64,000 nt of DNA from Pseudoxanthomonas sp. SE1 (GCF_029542205.1 NZ_CP113783.1:3091001-3155000); one strand, 5' to 3'. Positions 29,755 to 49,917 are shown, numbered from the stretch's first letter. Made by a program: numbers and translations. The notes: generated by a model not told the origin, from the letters alone.

Positions 29755-30297
29755 TCAGTTGCGGAACGGGAACTTGAACGCTTCGAGCAGCGCCTTGGCT
29801 TCGGCGTCGTTCTTGGCGGTCGTCGTGATGGCGATATCCATGCCGCGGATCGCATCGACGGCGTCGAAGTCGATTTCCGGGAAGATGATCTGTTCCTTCA
29901 CACCCATGTTGTAGTTGCCGCGACCGTCGAACGAACGGCCGGACACGCCACGGAAGTCGCGGACGCGCGGCAGCGAAATGCTGATCAGGCGATCCAGGAA
30001 CTCGTACATCTTGGCGCGGCGCAGGGTCACCTTGCAGCCGATCGGCCAGCCGTCGCGGATCTTGAACGAAGCCACCGAGACGCGGGACTTGGTCGTGATC
30101 GGCTTCTGGCCGGTGATCTTGGCCAGGTCGGCCACGGCGTTTTCCAGGATCTTCTTGTTGGTCGCCGCTTCACCCACACCCATGTTAATGGTGATCTTGG
30201 TGATCTTCGGCACTTCCATCGGATTGGTGTAGCCGAACTTCTTCATCAGAGCCGGCGCCACTTCTTCCTTGTAGATTTTTTCGAGACGGGTGGTCAT
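29755..30297 (-). CDS. rplE: 50S ribosomal protein L5
   Basis: 180-residue 5S rRNA-binding protein of the central protuberance. [20 protein letters not shown], then [33 protein letters not shown] and [14 protein letters not shown] are typical. In E. coli S8 represses translation at this gene's start; no obvious copy of that site was recognised in the 11-bp rplX-rplE gap. Confidence 0.97.
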   Translation of the reverse strand: MTTRLEKIYKEEVAPALMKKFGYTNPMEVPKITKITINMGVGEAATNKKILENAVADLAKITGQKPITTKSRVSVASFKIRDGWPIGCKVTLRRAKMYEFLDRLISISLPRVRDFRGVSGRSFDGRGNYNMGVKEQIIFPEIDFDAVDAIRGMDIAITTTAKNDAEAKALLEAFKFPFRN

Positions 30298-30308
30298 GTC
30301 CTCATTCC

Positions 30309-30626
30309 TCAGGCGTCGAGCGCCTCACCGCTGGAGCGGAACACACGCAGTTTGCGTCCATCCTCCAGCACCTTGAAACCGATACGCTCGCCCTTGCCCG
30401 TCGCCGGGTTGAACAGCGCGACATTGGAAATGTGGATCGAGGCTTCGCGCTCGACCACGCCACCAGCCACGCCGGCCTGGGGGTTCGGCTTGGTATGGCG
30501 CTTGACGACGTTGACGTTGGAGACGACCACACGGTCACCGTCCACGCGCACCACGTCGCCCTTCTTGCCCTTGTCCTTGCCGGCGGTGACGACTACCTGG
30601 TCGCCCTTCTTGATACGGTTTGCCAT
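30309..30626 (-). CDS. rplX: 50S ribosomal protein L24
   Basis: 105-residue assembly-initiator protein with an N-terminal KOW motif ([19 protein letters not shown]) and [19 protein letters not shown]. 15 bp after rplN in the spc operon. Confidence 0.97.
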   Translation of the reverse strand: MANRIKKGDQVVVTAGKDKGKKGDVVRVDGDRVVVSNVNVVKRHTKPNPQAGVAGGVVEREASIHISNVALFNPATGKGERIGFKVLEDGRKLRVFRSSGEALDA

Positions 30627-30641
30627 TTCTATGTCCTCCGC

Positions 30642-31010
30642 TCAGAGCACTTCAGGCGCGAGCGAAACGATCTTCATGAACTTCTCGGAACGCAGCTCGC
30701 GGGTCACAGGCCCGAAGATGCGGGTACCGATCGGCTCCTGCTTGTTGTTGAGCAGCACGGCGGCGTTGCCATCGAAGCGGATCAGCGAACCGTCGGGGCG
30801 GCGAACGCCCTTGCGGGTACGCACGACCACGGCATCGTAAACCTCGCCCTTCTTGACCTTGCCGCGCGGAATGGCGTCCTTGACGGTCACCTTGATGATG
30901 TCGCCGATGCCGGCGTAACGGCGCTTGGAGCCGCCCAGCACCTTGATGCACATCAGTTCCTTGGCGCCGGAGTTGTCGGCCGCGTCAAGGTAGCTCTGCA
31001 TCTGGATCAT
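30642..31010 (-). CDS. rplN: 50S ribosomal protein L14
   Basis: 122-residue protein of the 50S/30S interface. Starts [21 protein letters not shown] and has [19 protein letters not shown] and [24 protein letters not shown] split by the interface loop. First gene of the spc part, 15 bp from rpsQ with no separate promoter seen, so S10 and spc look continuous. Confidence 0.97.
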   Translation of the reverse strand: MIQMQSYLDAADNSGAKELMCIKVLGGSKRRYAGIGDIIKVTVKDAIPRGKVKKGEVYDAVVVRTRKGVRRPDGSLIRFDGNAAVLLNNKQEPIGTRIFGPVTRELRSEKFMKIVSLAPEVL

Positions 31011-31025
31011 GATTCAGATCTCCTC

Positions 31026-31292
31026 TTATTCAGCCGCGCGGGTGATGATTTCCACCACGCGCCAGTTCTTGGTCTTGGACATCGGGGCGATCTCGGTCAC
31101 GCGCACCACGTCGCCTTCCTTGCAGCTGTTGTCCGCGTCGTGCGCGTGCAGCTTGGTGGAACGCTTGATGTACTTGCCGTACAGGGCGTGCTTGACCTGA
31201 CGCTCCACCAGGATGGTGACCGTCTTGTCCATCTTGTTGCTGACGACGCGGCCTTCGATGGTGCGTTGCGCTTTGTCTTTGTTATCGCTCAT
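31026..31292 (-). CDS. rpsQ: 30S ribosomal protein S17
   Basis: 88-residue primary 16S rRNA binder. [33 protein letters not shown] and [25 protein letters not shown] (in parts) are diagnostic. 12 bp after rpmC. Confidence 0.97.
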   Translation of the reverse strand: MSDNKDKAQRTIEGRVVSNKMDKTVTILVERQVKHALYGKYIKRSTKLHAHDADNSCKEGDVVRVTEIAPMSKTKNWRVVEIITRAAE

Positions 31293-31304
31293 CTTGGTCG
31301 CTCC

Positions 31305-31490
31305 TTACTTCTGGCTGCCCAGCAGAGTCTTGACGCGAGCGATCTCGCGGCGGACCCGGCGGGTTTCATGCGTTTTCGGCAGCTGGCCGGTCACCTTCTG
31401 CATGCGCAGGGAGAATTGCTCCTTGCGCAGCTCGGTCAGGTGGGCCTTCAGTTCGTCAGCCGACTTCTCGCGGAGTTGCTTGAGTTCCAT
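31305..31490 (-). CDS. rpmC: 50S ribosomal protein L29
   Basis: 61-residue helical-hairpin protein at the exit tunnel, docking site for SRP and trigger factor. [17 protein letters not shown] and [17 protein letters not shown]. Its ATG overlaps the rplP stop (TAATG), so translation is probably coupled. Confidence 0.96.
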   Translation of the reverse strand: MELKQLREKSADELKAHLTELRKEQFSLRMQKVTGQLPKTHETRRVRREIARVKTLLGSQK

Positions 31491-31903
31491 TAGCGCACCG
31501 TCCGGGTCACGAAAGTGGTAGTGACCGACAGCTTGGCTGCAGCAAGGCGGAACGCCTCGCGTGCGATGTCCTCGCTGACGCCTTCGATTTCATAGATCAT
31601 GCGGCCCGGCTGGATCTGGGCGACCCAGTACTCGACGTTACCCTTACCGGAACCCATGCGGACTTCGATGGGCTTCTTGGTGATCGGCTTGTCGGGGAAC
31701 ACACGGATCCACATCTTGCCGCCACGCTTCACGTAACGGCTGATGGAACGACGCGCTGCTTCGATCTGGCGCGCGGTCAGCTGACCGTGCGCCGTGGCCT
31801 TCAGGCCGTACTCGCCGAAACTGACGAGATTGCCGCTCCAGCTCAGGCCTTCGTTACGGCCCTTGTGCATCTTGCGGTATTTGGTTCGCTTGGGTTGCAA
31901 CAT
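31490..31903 (-). CDS. rplP: 50S ribosomal protein L16
   Basis: 137-residue protein by the A-site tRNA elbow. [43 protein letters not shown] (in parts) and [16 protein letters not shown]. Starts 6 bp after rpsC; the end overlaps rpmC by one base. Confidence 0.97.
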   Translation of the reverse strand: MLQPKRTKYRKMHKGRNEGLSWSGNLVSFGEYGLKATAHGQLTARQIEAARRSISRYVKRGGKMWIRVFPDKPITKKPIEVRMGSGKGNVEYWVAQIQPGRMIYEIEGVSEDIAREAFRLAAAKLSVTTTFVTRTVR

Positions 31904-31909
31904 GACTGA

Positions 31910-32629
31910 TTACCTCGCGTCGCGGTCACGAGCCGGGCGCGACGGACGTTCGCTGCGCTCGGGGCGCGCGTCGTCCTGCTTCTCCTGACCCACCTGGCTG
32001 AAATCGAAGATTTCGCCCTTGTAGACCCACACCTTGATGCCGATGATGCCGTAGGTGGTCTTCGCCTCGGCAAAACCGTAATCGATGTCGGCACGCAGCG
32101 TGTGCAGCGGCACACGGCCTTCGCGGTACCACTCCGAACGGGCGATTTCCGCACCGTTCAAGCGGCCTGCCACGTTGACCTTGATGCCCAGGGCACCCAG
32201 GCGCATCGCGTTGCCGACGGCGCGCTTCATGGCGCGGCGGAACATGATGCGGCGTTCCAACTGCTGTGCGATCGACTCGGACACCAACTGCGCGTCCAGC
32301 TCGGGCTTGCGCACCTCGGTGACGTTGATGTGCGCCGGGACGCCCATCAGGTCGCTCACTTCCTTGCGCAGCTTCTCGATGTCCTCACCGCGCTTGCCGA
32401 TCACCACGCCCGGACGGGCGGTGTGGATGGTCACGCGGGCCGTCTTGGCCGGACGCTCGATCAGGATCTTGGAAATACCCGCCTGCGCCAGCTTCTTGCG
32501 AAGCATTTCGCGCACCTTGAGGTCCGCGGCCAGGTACTCGGCGTAGTCGCGCTTGTTGGCGAACCACTTGGAATTCCAGTCCTTGGCGATGCCCAGGCGG
32601 ATACCGGTCGGATGAACTTTGTGACCCAT
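31910..32629 (-). CDS. rpsC: 30S ribosomal protein S3
   Basis: 239-residue head protein at the mRNA entry. [20 protein letters not shown], the KH domain with [14 protein letters not shown], and [21 protein letters not shown]. The C-terminal tail is long and charged ([17 protein letters not shown]), as in related bacteria. 2 bp after rplV. Confidence 0.97.
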   Translation of the reverse strand: MGHKVHPTGIRLGIAKDWNSKWFANKRDYAEYLAADLKVREMLRKKLAQAGISKILIERPAKTARVTIHTARPGVVIGKRGEDIEKLRKEVSDLMGVPAHINVTEVRKPELDAQLVSESIAQQLERRIMFRRAMKRAVGNAMRLGALGIKVNVAGRLNGAEIARSEWYREGRVPLHTLRADIDYGFAEAKTTYGIIGIKVWVYKGEIFDFSQVGQEKQDDARPERSERPSRPARDRDAR

Positions 32630-32631
32630 GT

Positions 32632-32967
32632 TTATTTACCCTCGCCCACGACCACGGTGATGTGGCTGGTGCGCTTCAGAATGCGGGTACCACGGCCCTT
32701 GGCACGGGCCATGAAACGCTTCAGCATCGGACCTTCGTCGACCATGATGGTCTTGACCTTCAACTCGTCGACGTCGGCGCCCTGGTTGTTCTCGGCGTTG
32801 GCGATGGCGGACTCCACGACCTTCTTGATCAGGTGGGCAGCCTTCTTGTCCGAGAACTTCAGCAGGTTGACGGCGCGCTCGGCCGGCAGGCCACGCACTT
32901 GGTCGGCGACCAGGCGGGCTTTCTGGGGGGAGATGCGCGCGGTGCGCAGGATGGCTTTCGCTTCCAT
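32632..32967 (-). CDS. rplV: 50S ribosomal protein L22
   Basis: 111-residue protein whose beta-hairpin lines the exit tunnel. [38 protein letters not shown] and [21 protein letters not shown]. Two in-frame ATG codons are two codons apart; the inner one (32965-32967) has AAGGGAG at workable spacing, the outer one overlaps it. The hairpin tip is unchanged where macrolide-resistance mutations occur. Confidence 0.97.
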   Translation of the reverse strand: MEAKAILRTARISPQKARLVADQVRGLPAERAVNLLKFSDKKAAHLIKKVVESAIANAENNQGADVDELKVKTIMVDEGPMLKRFMARAKGRGTRILKRTSHITVVVGEGK

Positions 32968-32978
32968 GGTCATCTCCC

Positions 32979-33254
32979 TTACTTCTTGCCGCCGGCTTTC
33001 TTGTCGCCACCGTGACCCTTGAAGGTCCGGGTGACGGCAAACTCGCCGAGCTTGTGGCCGACCATGTTCTCGTTGACCAGCACGGGAACGTGGTTCTTGC
33101 CGTTGTGGATGGCGATCGTGAAACCCACCATTTCCGGCAGGATCATCGAACGGCGCGACCAGGTCTTGATCGGCTTCTTGCTGCCGCCCGCGGCCTCCAC
33201 CTTCTTGATGAGGTGGTGATCGACGAACGGGCCCTTCTTGAGTGAACGTGCCAT
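32979..33254 (-). CDS. rpsS: 30S ribosomal protein S19
   Basis: 91-residue head protein. [44 protein letters not shown] (in parts) and [25 protein letters not shown]. 6 bp after rplB in the S10 operon. Confidence 0.97.
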   Translation of the reverse strand: MARSLKKGPFVDHHLIKKVEAAGGSKKPIKTWSRRSMILPEMVGFTIAIHNGKNHVPVLVNENMVGHKLGEFAVTRTFKGHGGDKKAGGKK

Positions 33255-33260
33255 GGTCGA

Positions 33261-34088
33261 TTAGCCCCTACGATCGCGGACGATGAATTGCTGCGTGCGC
33301 TTGTTCTTGCGCGTCTTGTAACCCTTGGTCGGCACACCCCACGGGGTGACCGGATGCGGGTTGCCCTGGCCGGCCTTGGCTTCACCACCGCCGTGCGGGT
33401 GATCGACCGGGTTCATGGCCGCACCGCGGACGGTCGGCTTGATACCGCGCCAGCGCTTGGCACCGGCCTTGCCGAGCTTCTCCAGGCTGTGCTCGTCGTT
33501 GCCGACTTCGCCCACCGTGGCGCGGCACTCGACCTGCACCTTGCGCATTTCGCCGGAGCGGAGGCGCAGCGTGGCAAAGCCCTGCTCACGGGCGACCAGC
33601 TGCACGGCGGCACCGGCGGCACGGGCGATCTGCGCGCCCTTGCCGGGCTTCAGCTCGATGCCGTGGACCGTCGTACCGACCGGGATGTTGCGCAGCGGCA
33701 GCGTGTTGCCGGCCTTGATCGGCGCATCGCTGCCGGCGATGACCTGGTCACCGGCCTTCAGGCCCTTGGGGGCGATGATGTAGCGACGCTCGCCATCGAC
33801 GTAGCACAGCAGCGCGATGTGCGCGGTGCGGTTGGGATCGTATTCGATCCGCTCCACGCGCGCCGGGATGCCTTCCTTGTCGCGCTTGAAGTCGATGAGG
33901 CGGTAATGCTGCTTGTGGCCACCACCGATGTGACGGGTGGTGATGCGACCGTGGTGGTTGCGACCGCCGGACTTGCTCTGCTTCTCGAGCAGCGCAGCAT
34001 GCGGGGCACCCTTGTGCAGGTCAGGCGTCACCACGCGGACCGCCGAGCGGCGACCGGGAGAGGTGGGTTTGAATTTCATCAATGGCAT
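33261..34088 (-). CDS. rplB: 50S ribosomal protein L2
   Basis: 275-residue protein next to the peptidyl-transferase centre. [40 protein letters not shown], and [20 protein letters not shown] with the functionally important His. The first ATG is used because related proteins begin MPLMKF. Confidence 0.98.
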   Translation of the reverse strand: MPLMKFKPTSPGRRSAVRVVTPDLHKGAPHAALLEKQSKSGGRNHHGRITTRHIGGGHKQHYRLIDFKRDKEGIPARVERIEYDPNRTAHIALLCYVDGERRYIIAPKGLKAGDQVIAGSDAPIKAGNTLPLRNIPVGTTVHGIELKPGKGAQIARAAGAAVQLVAREQGFATLRLRSGEMRKVQVECRATVGEVGNDEHSLEKLGKAGAKRWRGIKPTVRGAAMNPVDHPHGGGEAKAGQGNPHPVTPWGVPTKGYKTRKNKRTQQFIVRDRRG

Positions 34089-34099
34089 GTGGGTCTACC

Positions 34100-34399
34100 T
34101 CAGGCCTTGGCCGACACGTCGATGGCTTGGCCATCGGCCAGACGCACGTACGCCTTGCGCCAGTCGCCGCGACGGCCGGCGCGGTTACGGAAGGACTTGT
34201 TCTTGCCCTTCACGTTGACCACGTTGACCGTCTCGACCTTGACGTCGAACAGCTGCTCGACCGCGGCCTTGACATCGGCCTTGGTGGCATCGTTCGAGAC
34301 TTCGAAGACGTATTGGTTGGAGAGTTCCTGCAGGCGCACGGTCTTTTCGGAGACGCGCGGAGCACGCAGCACGGCAAAAATCTTTTCGTTGCTGATCAT
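34100..34399 (-). CDS. rplW: 50S ribosomal protein L23
   Basis: 99-residue exit-tunnel protein contacting SRP and trigger factor. [43 protein letters not shown] 34397-34399 overlaps the rplD stop as ATGA; an upstream GTG is less likely. Translation is probably coupled to rplD. Confidence 0.96.
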   Translation of the reverse strand: MISNEKIFAVLRAPRVSEKTVRLQELSNQYVFEVSNDATKADVKAAVEQLFDVKVETVNVVNVKGKNKSFRNRAGRRGDWRKAYVRLADGQAIDVSAKA

Positions 34400-35001
34400 G
34401 CCAGCCACTCCTCGATCTTCTTGACGGCGTCGGCCGTGATCAGCACGGAGTCGGCACCGACCAGCGCCGCCGGATCCAGACCCTGCACGTCGCGCACTTC
34501 CACGTAGGGAAGGTTGCGGGCGGACAGGTACAGATGCTCGGAAGCCTCTTCGGTGACGATCAGCGGGCGGCGACCGAGGTCCAGGCCCTTCAGCTTCTCG
34601 ATCAGGGCGCTGGTCTTGGTGGCGTCCACGTCGAACGATTCCACGACCTTCAGGCGGTTCTGGCGGTTCAGCTCGGACAGGATCGAGCTGATGGCCGCAC
34701 GGTACATCTTGCGGTTGACCTTCTGCGCGAAACTGCGCGGCTTGGCCGCGAAGGTCACGCCGCCGCCGACGAAGATCGGCGCGGTCAGGGCGCCGTGACG
34801 GGCACCGCCACCCTTCTGCTTCTTGGACTTCTTGGTGGTGCCGTTGACTTCGGCGCGCGTCTTCTGCGCCTTGGTGCCGGCACGACCGGCGTTGCGGTAG
34901 GCAACGACGACCTGATGGACCAGATCTTCGCTGAATTCGCGGCCGAACACGTCGTCGGAGACCGACAGCTTGTTGGCGCTACCTGTAATGGCTAGTTCCA
35001 T
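34396..35001 (-). CDS. rplD: 50S ribosomal protein L4
   Basis: 201-residue tunnel protein, in E. coli also the autoregulator of the S10 operon through its leader. [20 protein letters not shown], then the loop [41 protein letters not shown] 34999-35001 ([12 protein letters not shown]) chosen over five open codons. Whether L4 acts on the hairpin leader upstream of rpsJ is unknown. Confidence 0.97.
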   Translation of the reverse strand: MELAITGSANKLSVSDDVFGREFSEDLVHQVVVAYRNAGRAGTKAQKTRAEVNGTTKKSKKQKGGGARHGALTAPIFVGGGVTFAAKPRSFAQKVNRKMYRAAISSILSELNRQNRLKVVESFDVDATKTSALIEKLKGLDLGRRPLIVTEEASEHLYLSARNLPYVEVRDVQGLDPAALVGADSVLITADAVKKIEEWLA

Positions 35002-35012
35002 GGTCGTTCTCC

Positions 35013-35666
35013 TCAACCCTTGCTTGCCGGACGCACGATCACGTCACCACCCGGCGCACCCGGCACGGCGCCGCGAACGGCGATCAGGCCGCGCTCGGCG
35101 TCCACGCGGACGACTTCCAGGTTCTGCGTGCTCTGCTGCACGGCACCCATGTGACCGGACATCTTCTTGCCCGGGAACACGCGACCCGGCGTCTGGCGCT
35201 GACCCAGCGAACCCGGCGCGCGATGCGACAGCGAGTTACCGTGGGTGGCGTCGCCCATGCGGAAGTTCCAGCGCTTGATGGTGCCCTGGAAGCCCTTGCC
35301 CTTGGTGACGCCCTGGACGTCGACGATCTGGCCGACTTCGAAGATGTCGGCCTTGATCTCGCCGCCGACGGTGAAGTCGCCCAGCTTGTCGGCCTCAACA
35401 CGCAGCTCCCACAGGCCACGACCGGCTTCGACCTTGGCCTTGGCCAGGTGACCGGCGACCGGCTTGGTGATCAGCGAGGCGCGACGGGTACCCACGGCAA
35501 CCTGCACGGCGCTGTAGCCATCGGCTTCCGGAGTCTTGATCTGGGTGATGCGGTTCGGGGTAGCTTCGATCAGCGTCACCGGAATGGACTTGCCGTCCTC
35601 GGTGAACACCCGGGTCATGCCAGCCTTGCGGCCGACGAGACCCAACGAATATTTCTTCGCGGTCAT
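35013..35666 (-). CDS. rplC: 50S ribosomal protein L3
   Basis: 217-residue early assembly protein. [37 protein letters not shown] including the Gln methylated by PrmB in related bacteria, and [16 protein letters not shown] just before it. 11 bp after rpsJ. Confidence 0.97.
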   Translation of the reverse strand: MTAKKYSLGLVGRKAGMTRVFTEDGKSIPVTLIEATPNRITQIKTPEADGYSAVQVAVGTRRASLITKPVAGHLAKAKVEAGRGLWELRVEADKLGDFTVGGEIKADIFEVGQIVDVQGVTKGKGFQGTIKRWNFRMGDATHGNSLSHRAPGSLGQRQTPGRVFPGKKMSGHMGAVQQSTQNLEVVRVDAERGLIAVRGAVPGAPGGDVIVRPASKG

Positions 35667-35677
35667 GGTCGTTGGCC

Positions 35678-35989
35678 TCAGGTCAGCTTGATCTGGACGT
35701 CGACGCCAGCCGCCAGTTCGAGCTTCATCAGCGCGTCCACGGTCTTGTCGTTCGGGTCGACGATGTCGAGCACGCGCTTGTGCGTGCGGGTTTCGTACTG
35801 GTCACGCGCGTCCTTGTCGACGTGCGGGGAAACCAGGATGGTGTAGCGCTCGATCTTGGTCGGCAGCGGGATCGGGCCGCGCACTTGCGCGCCGGTCCGC
35901 TTGGCTGTCTCGACGATCTCGCTGGCCGAGCGGTCGATCAGACGATGATCGTACGCCTTGAGCCGGATTCGGATCTTTTGGTCCGCCAT
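35678..35989 (-). CDS. rpsJ: 30S ribosomal protein S10 (NusE)
   Basis: 103-residue protein of the 30S head; as NusE it also joins NusB in antitermination and binds Nus[41 protein letters not shown] and the C-terminal DVQIKL. First gene of the S10 operon, about 180 nt downstream of the mapped promoter motif. Confidence 0.98.
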   Translation of the reverse strand: MADQKIRIRLKAYDHRLIDRSASEIVETAKRTGAQVRGPIPLPTKIERYTILVSPHVDKDARDQYETRTHKRVLDIVDPNDKTVDALMKLELAAGVDVQIKLT

Positions 35990-36132
35990 GACGGAAATTT
36001 CCTTCGTTAAAGAGCGACGGGCGCGGCCTCTGGGATGCCTTGCCCCGAATAGTCCAAGCTGTTCCAGCTCCCCACCGGCCGCGTGGACTCCACGGACGGG
36101 CAGCGCCGGAATCGGCTGGGGATTCTTCCTGA

Positions 36133-36163
36133 AAAACTAGGCAGGCCGGTAAACCGGCCCGCC
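36133..36163 (-). promoter_or_regulatory. S10 leader hairpin with T-run (attenuator-like)
   Basis: Just after the predicted start site the minus strand can fold GGCCGGT/ACCGGCC with further pairing outside, followed by TGCCTAGTTTTTC. The shape is that of an intrinsic terminator or attenuator. A closely similar element follows the rpsL promoter. E. coli S10 leaders are controlled by L4 at an attenuator; this leader is much shorter, so a different mechanism is possible. Confidence 0.6.
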
Positions 36164-36173
36164 CAGACATGAA

Positions 36174-36202
36174 AGTATAGGACGCGTGACAAACCCCGTC
36201 AA
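36174..36202 (-). promoter_or_regulatory. S10 operon promoter
   Basis: On the minus strand TTGACG (36202-36197), a 17-bp spacer and TATACT (36179-36174). Strong sigma70-type match. The same -35 and -10 hexamers occur upstream of rpsL. Confidence 0.88.
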
Positions 36203-36444
36203 CCACCGGGACACCCTGCCCGACCCCAAGGTCCGCAGGAAGGCACGCGACACTCCGTGTCTGGCGAACACGAGGCGCTTCCTGCACCTCTTTTCGCGGT
36301 AGAACCAGCGGCCTCCCAGGGGGCGCTGGCGGATCATGCGATTCCCGTCAAGCCAAGCGGCTATCAGGGGGCGCGCATCATAACGCAGGTTTTGCTGTTT
36401 TGCAGCATCCCATCGCATAAAACGCGGGATTTCTGCAAAAAAGA

Positions 36445-36468
36445 GGCGGACCGGGGTTCCGGTCCGCC
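36445..36468 (-). terminator. Terminator of the str operon (after tufA)
   Basis: GGCGGACCGG (36445-36454) pairs with CCGGTCCGCC (36459-36468) around a 4-base loop; on the minus strand TCTTTTTTGC follows (T-run opposite 36437-36442). A near copy of this hairpin, without the T-run, lies after tufB. Confidence 0.92.
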
Positions 36469-36476
36469 CGTTTGCA

Positions 36477-36544
36477 GCCTGCCGGACGCTGGATCCCCGC
36501 TTGACCAGCCATTCGGCTGTTGAAAACCGCGGGGATGACGTTCC
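36477..36544. repeat. GGGGATCC/ATCCCCGC palindromic repeat after tufA
   Basis: The segment begins with GGATCCCCGC and ends with GCGGGGATGAC, an inverted pair spaced by about 40 bp that includes AGCCATTCGGCT. A shorter version (GGATCCCTGC to GCGGGGATGAC, 53767-53793) lies downstream of tufB. It looks like a dispersed repeat; genome-wide copies could not be checked. Confidence 0.5.
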
Positions 36545-36585
36545 GGCATAGGCGTCCGCGCCTTGGGCGCGGACGCGCCGTCACG

Positions 36586-37776
36586 TCACTTGATGATCTT
36601 GGCCACCACGCCGGCGCCGACGGTACGGCCGCCTTCGCGGATCGCGAAACGCAGGCCTTCGTCCATCGCCACCGGGTTGATCAGCGTCACCACCATCTTG
36701 ATGTTGTCGCCTGGCATGACCATTTCCACGCCTTCCGGCAGGGTCACGGCACCCGTGATGTCGGTCGTGCGGAAGTAGAACTGCGGACGGTAACCCTTGA
36801 AGAACGGGGTGTGACGGCCGCCTTCGTCCTTGCTCAACACATAGACTTCGGCTTCGAACTCGGTGTGCGGGGTGATCGAACCCGGCTTGGCCAGCACCTG
36901 GCCACGCTCCACGTCGTCACGCTTGGTGCCGCGCAGCAGCAGACCGGCGTTGTCGCCCGCCTGGCCCTGGTCCAGCAGCTTGCGGAACATTTCCACGCCC
37001 GTGACCGTGGTCTTCTGGGTCGGACGGATACCGACGATCTCGATTTCCTCGCCCACCTTGATCACGCCGCGCTCGATACGGCCGGTCACCACGGTGCCGC
37101 GACCCGAGATCGAGAACACGTCTTCCACCGGCATCAGGAACGGCTTGTCGACGTCGCGCTCCGGGGTCGGGATCCAGGTGTCCAGCGCATCGACCAGCTT
37201 CAGGATCGCCGGCACGCCGATCTCGCTCTGGTCGCCTTCCAGCGCCAGGCGGGCCGAGCCCGAGATGATCGGGGTGTCATCGCCCGGGAACTCGTACTTG
37301 CTCAGCAACTCGCGAACTTCCATCTCCACCAGCTCCAGCAGCTCGGCGTCGTCCACCATGTCGGCCTTGTTCAGGAACACGACGATGTACGGCACACCGA
37401 CCTGGCGCGAGAGCAGGATGTGCTCGCGGGTCTGCGGCATCGGGCCGTCGGCGGCCGAGCACACCAGGATCGCACCGTCCATCTGGGCGGCACCGGTGAT
37501 CATGTTCTTCACGTAGTCGGCGTGGCCCGGGCAATCCACGTGCGCGTAATGGCGCGAGGCGGATTCGTATTCCACGTGGGCCGTGGAGATCGTGATGCCG
37601 CGCGCCTTCTCTTCCGGCGCTGCGTCGATCGCGTCATAGGCCTTGAACTCGCCACCGAAACGCTCCGCGCCGATCTTCGTCAGCGCCGCCGTCAGCGTCG
37701 TCTTGCCGTGGTCAACGTGACCAATCGTGCCCACGTTCACGTGGGGCTTGGTGCGTTCGAACTTACCCTTTGCCAT
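36586..37776 (-). CDS. tufA: Elongation factor Tu, copy in str operon
   Basis: 396-residue GTPase that delivers aminoacyl-tRNA to the ribosome. G motifs [25 protein letters not shown] and NKADMVDD are intact. The protein is identical to that of the copy at 53836-55026; the genes differ at eight positions, all within the last ~256 bp of coding sequence. Lies 74 bp after fusA and before a strong terminator. EF-Tu domains 2 and 3 are normal ([14 protein letters not shown]), with no kirromycin-resistance change recognised. Confidence 0.98.
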   Translation of the reverse strand: MAKGKFERTKPHVNVGTIGHVDHGKTTLTAALTKIGAERFGGEFKAYDAIDAAPEEKARGITISTAHVEYESASRHYAHVDCPGHADYVKNMITGAAQMDGAILVCSAADGPMPQTREHILLSRQVGVPYIVVFLNKADMVDDAELLELVEMEVRELLSKYEFPGDDTPIISGSARLALEGDQSEIGVPAILKLVDALDTWIPTPERDVDKPFLMPVEDVFSISGRGTVVTGRIERGVIKVGEEIEIVGIRPTQKTTVTGVEMFRKLLDQGQAGDNAGLLLRGTKRDDVERGQVLAKPGSITPHTEFEAEVYVLSKDEGGRHTPFFKGYRPQFYFRTTDITGAVTLPEGVEMVMPGDNIKMVVTLINPVAMDEGLRFAIREGGRTVGAGVVAKIIK

Positions 37777-37850
37777 TGTCTTCTACCTTGTTATGCGTGA
37801 TTCGTGACGGGAATGCAGGACATCGCAGTCGCGATGCCCTGCCCCAACTC

Positions 37851-39941
<2,091 letters not shown>

Positions 39942-40087
39942 GACAGTCTCTCTTTTCTGATGGAGGGCCGGCGGGATGCCTGGGCCTTCCGTGGAGGGCG
40001 GATCTTCAGATGGCCGAATGCCGCCTTTCGGCGGCCTTCGGGGAGGAGCGCTGGAGTGCGCTCCAAGGGCACCTACATGGTGCCAAA

Positions 40088-40107
40088 GGCCCTTGTTCGC
40101 AAGGGCC
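40088..40107 (-). promoter_or_regulatory. Hairpin in the rpsG-fusA spacer
   Basis: GGCCCTTG (40088-40095) and CAAGGGCC (40100-40107) enclose a 4-base loop, starting 9 bp after the rpsG stop. The spacer also holds GCCGCC/GGCGGC and GAGCGC/GCGCTC pairs. No T-run beyond TTTGG, so it is more likely an mRNA end or processing element than a full terminator. Confidence 0.62.
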
Positions 40108-40116
40108 CGGAGGCCG

Positions 40117-40584
40117 TTACCAGCGGTAGTGCGCGAACGCCTTGTTCGCTTCCGCCATGCGGTGGGTCTCTTCACGCTTCTTGATGGCGCCGCCGCGGTT
40201 CTCGGAGGCATCCAGCAGCTCGGCAGCCAGCTTGCGCGGCATGGAGTTCTCGCCGCGCTTGCGGGCGGATTCGATCAGCCAGCGCATCGCCAGCGCCATG
40301 CGACGCGAGGAACGCACTTCGACCGGCACCTGGTAGGTGGCGCCACCGACGCGACGCGACTTCACTTCGACCGCCGGGGACACATTGTCCAGCGCCTTCT
40401 CGACCAGTTCGAGGGCATTGGGGTTCTTCTCGCCGATGACATCCATCGCACCGTAGACGATCTTCTCGGCGACGGACTTCTTGCCGCTCAGCATCACCAT
40501 GTTGATGAAGCGGGCGATCGTCTGGCTGCCGTGCTTGGGATCCGGCAGGACTTCACGTTGGGGGGCAGAGCCTTTACGCGACAT
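40117..40584 (-). CDS. rpsG: 30S ribosomal protein S7
   Basis: 155-residue primary 16S rRNA-binding protein of the head, and autoregulator of the str operon in E. coli at the rpsL-rpsG junction. [50 protein letters not shown] and NKAFAHYRW end. The rpsL-rpsG gap here is only 12 bp, too short for the E. coli type S7 site within the gap. Confidence 0.97.
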   Translation of the reverse strand: MSRKGSAPQREVLPDPKHGSQTIARFINMVMLSGKKSVAEKIVYGAMDVIGEKNPNALELVEKALDNVSPAVEVKSRRVGGATYQVPVEVRSSRRMALAMRWLIESARKRGENSMPRKLAAELLDASENRGGAIKKREETHRMAEANKAFAHYRW

Positions 40585-40596
40585 GATTCTTTTTCC

Positions 40597-40971
40597 TTAG
40601 GCCTTGGGACGCTTGGCGCCGTACTTGGAACGGCCCTGGCGGCGCTTGGCGACGCCCGAGGCGTCGAGCGAACCGCGCACGGTGTGATAGCGCACGCCCG
40701 GCAGATCCTTCACGCGACCGCCGCGCACGAGCACCACGGAGTGCTCCTGCAGGTTGTGGCCTTCACCGCCGATGTAGCTGATGATTTCTTCCTGGTTGGT
40801 CAGGCGCACCTTAGCGACCTTGCGAAGGGCCGAGTTGGGCTTCTTCGGGGTGGTCGTGTAGACGCGGGTGCACACGCCGCGACGCTGCGGGCAGTTGTCC
40901 AGCGCGGGCGACTGGCTCTTGTACGTGGGGGCCTGCCGCGGCTTGCGGACCAGCTGATTGACGGTTGCCAT
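40597..40971 (-). CDS. rpsL: 30S ribosomal protein S12
   Basis: 124-residue decoding-centre protein. [30 protein letters not shown] (K43) and [13 protein letters not shown] (K88, D89). The lysines that mutate in streptomycin resistance are wild type. D89 is the RimO target in related bacteria. Start at ATG 40969-40971; open upstream codons are leader sequence. First gene of the str operon. Confidence 0.98.
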   Translation of the reverse strand: MATVNQLVRKPRQAPTYKSQSPALDNCPQRRGVCTRVYTTTPKKPNSALRKVAKVRLTNQEEIISYIGGEGHNLQEHSVVLVRGGRVKDLPGVRYHTVRGSLDASGVAKRRQGRSKYGAKRPKA

Positions 40972-41011
40972 AGTGGGTTCTTCGTGTGAAGGCCGGAGCC
41001 TTGTTTGACAT

Positions 41012-41042
41012 GAAAACGAAGGCAGGCCGCAAGACGGCCCAC
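41012..41042 (-). promoter_or_regulatory. str leader hairpin with T-run
   Basis: Close to the start site the minus strand folds GGGCCG/CGGCC around TCTTG, followed by TGCCTTCGTTTTC. Position, stem, TGCCT and T-run match the S10 leader element at 36133-36163. Confidence 0.55.
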
Positions 41043-41053
41043 CTAGACGGAAA

Positions 41054-41083
41054 AGTATAGCCGGCATCCCGCCCGACCGTCAA
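41054..41083 (-). promoter_or_regulatory. str operon promoter
   Basis: Minus-strand TTGACG (41083-41078), 18-bp spacer, TATACT (41059-41054), then TTTCC. Same hexamers as the S10 promoter. It lies between the rpoC terminator and rpsL, so str can be transcribed apart from rpoBC. Confidence 0.87.
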
Positions 41084-41135
41084 CGCGACGGAGGTGGGTG
41101 CCTGCCAACTGACTGCGATCCCGCCCATCCTGGGC

Positions 41136-41161
41136 CGAAAACGAGGCGCTTCCTGCGCCTC
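41136..41161 (-). terminator. Terminator of the rpoBC operon
   Basis: On the minus strand GAGGCGC (41161-41155) pairs with GCGCCTC (41149-41143) over a 5-base loop, followed by GTTTTC. A second hairpin, GACGGCC/GGCCGTC (41176-41193), lies between it and the rpoC stop. Confidence 0.83.
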
Positions 41162-41205
41162 TTTTCGTGGTCTGGGACGGCCCGGAGGCCGTCAGGTAGT
41201 ACGGT

Positions 41206-45438
<4,233 letters not shown>

Positions 45439-45529
45439 TTTGTTTCTCCGTCAGGAGGAATCTTTGTCGAGGGCGGGTTGACCGTATCCGGAAGGCGCGG
45501 GGCCGCTGAGGGCCGCCGCGCCGTTGCGA

Positions 45530-49681
<4,152 letters not shown>

Positions 49682-49853
49682 GTGACTGTGCCTTTGGCAG
49701 CGTGGGGCGCGCGTCCGCGACCACACGGGGGACATTCTTTCGAACGGGGGAATTTTCAGTTGGAAGTCGCTGGTATTGCCGGCACCAGCACGCCTTCTGC
49801 CGCTACTTCCAACTACAAACTCGCGTTTACATCGCTACGTCTTGAAACGACCG

Positions 49854-49881
49854 AAGGCCAGGGGCTTTCGCCCCCGGCCTC
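49854..49881 (-). promoter_or_regulatory. rplL-rpoB attenuator-like hairpin
   Basis: Minus strand GAGGCCGGGGGC pairs with GCCCCTGGCCTT (one mismatch) over a GAAA loop, then CGGTCGTTTC. In E. coli a partial terminator in this gap lowers rpoBC below rplJL; position and shape fit the same job. The rest of the 236-bp gap has a GCTGGT/ACCAGC stem nested in TTGGAAGT/ACTTCCAA (about 49757-49812). Confidence 0.62.
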
Positions 49882-49917
49882 GGGTTGTCGCCTGGGTGAA
49901 CCGGCGACGGATACGGC

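Larger units (their letters stand above)
35990..36585. other. tufA-rpsJ intergenic region: terminator, repeat, promoter and leader
   Basis: 596 bp with no credible gene. In minus-strand order it holds a GGGGATCC-type palindromic repeat, the tufA terminator, a GAGGTGC/GCGCCTC hairpin (36290-36272) matching the rpoC terminator stem, the S10 promoter (36202-36174), an early hairpin with a T-run (36163-36133), and about 140 bp of leader up to rpsJ. Each is listed separately. Confidence 0.8.

Noticed and set aside
41136..41161. Treating the GAGGCGC stem as a CRISPR-like or mobile repeat
   Set aside because: Only two copies in the window, each next to an operon end; terminator explains it.
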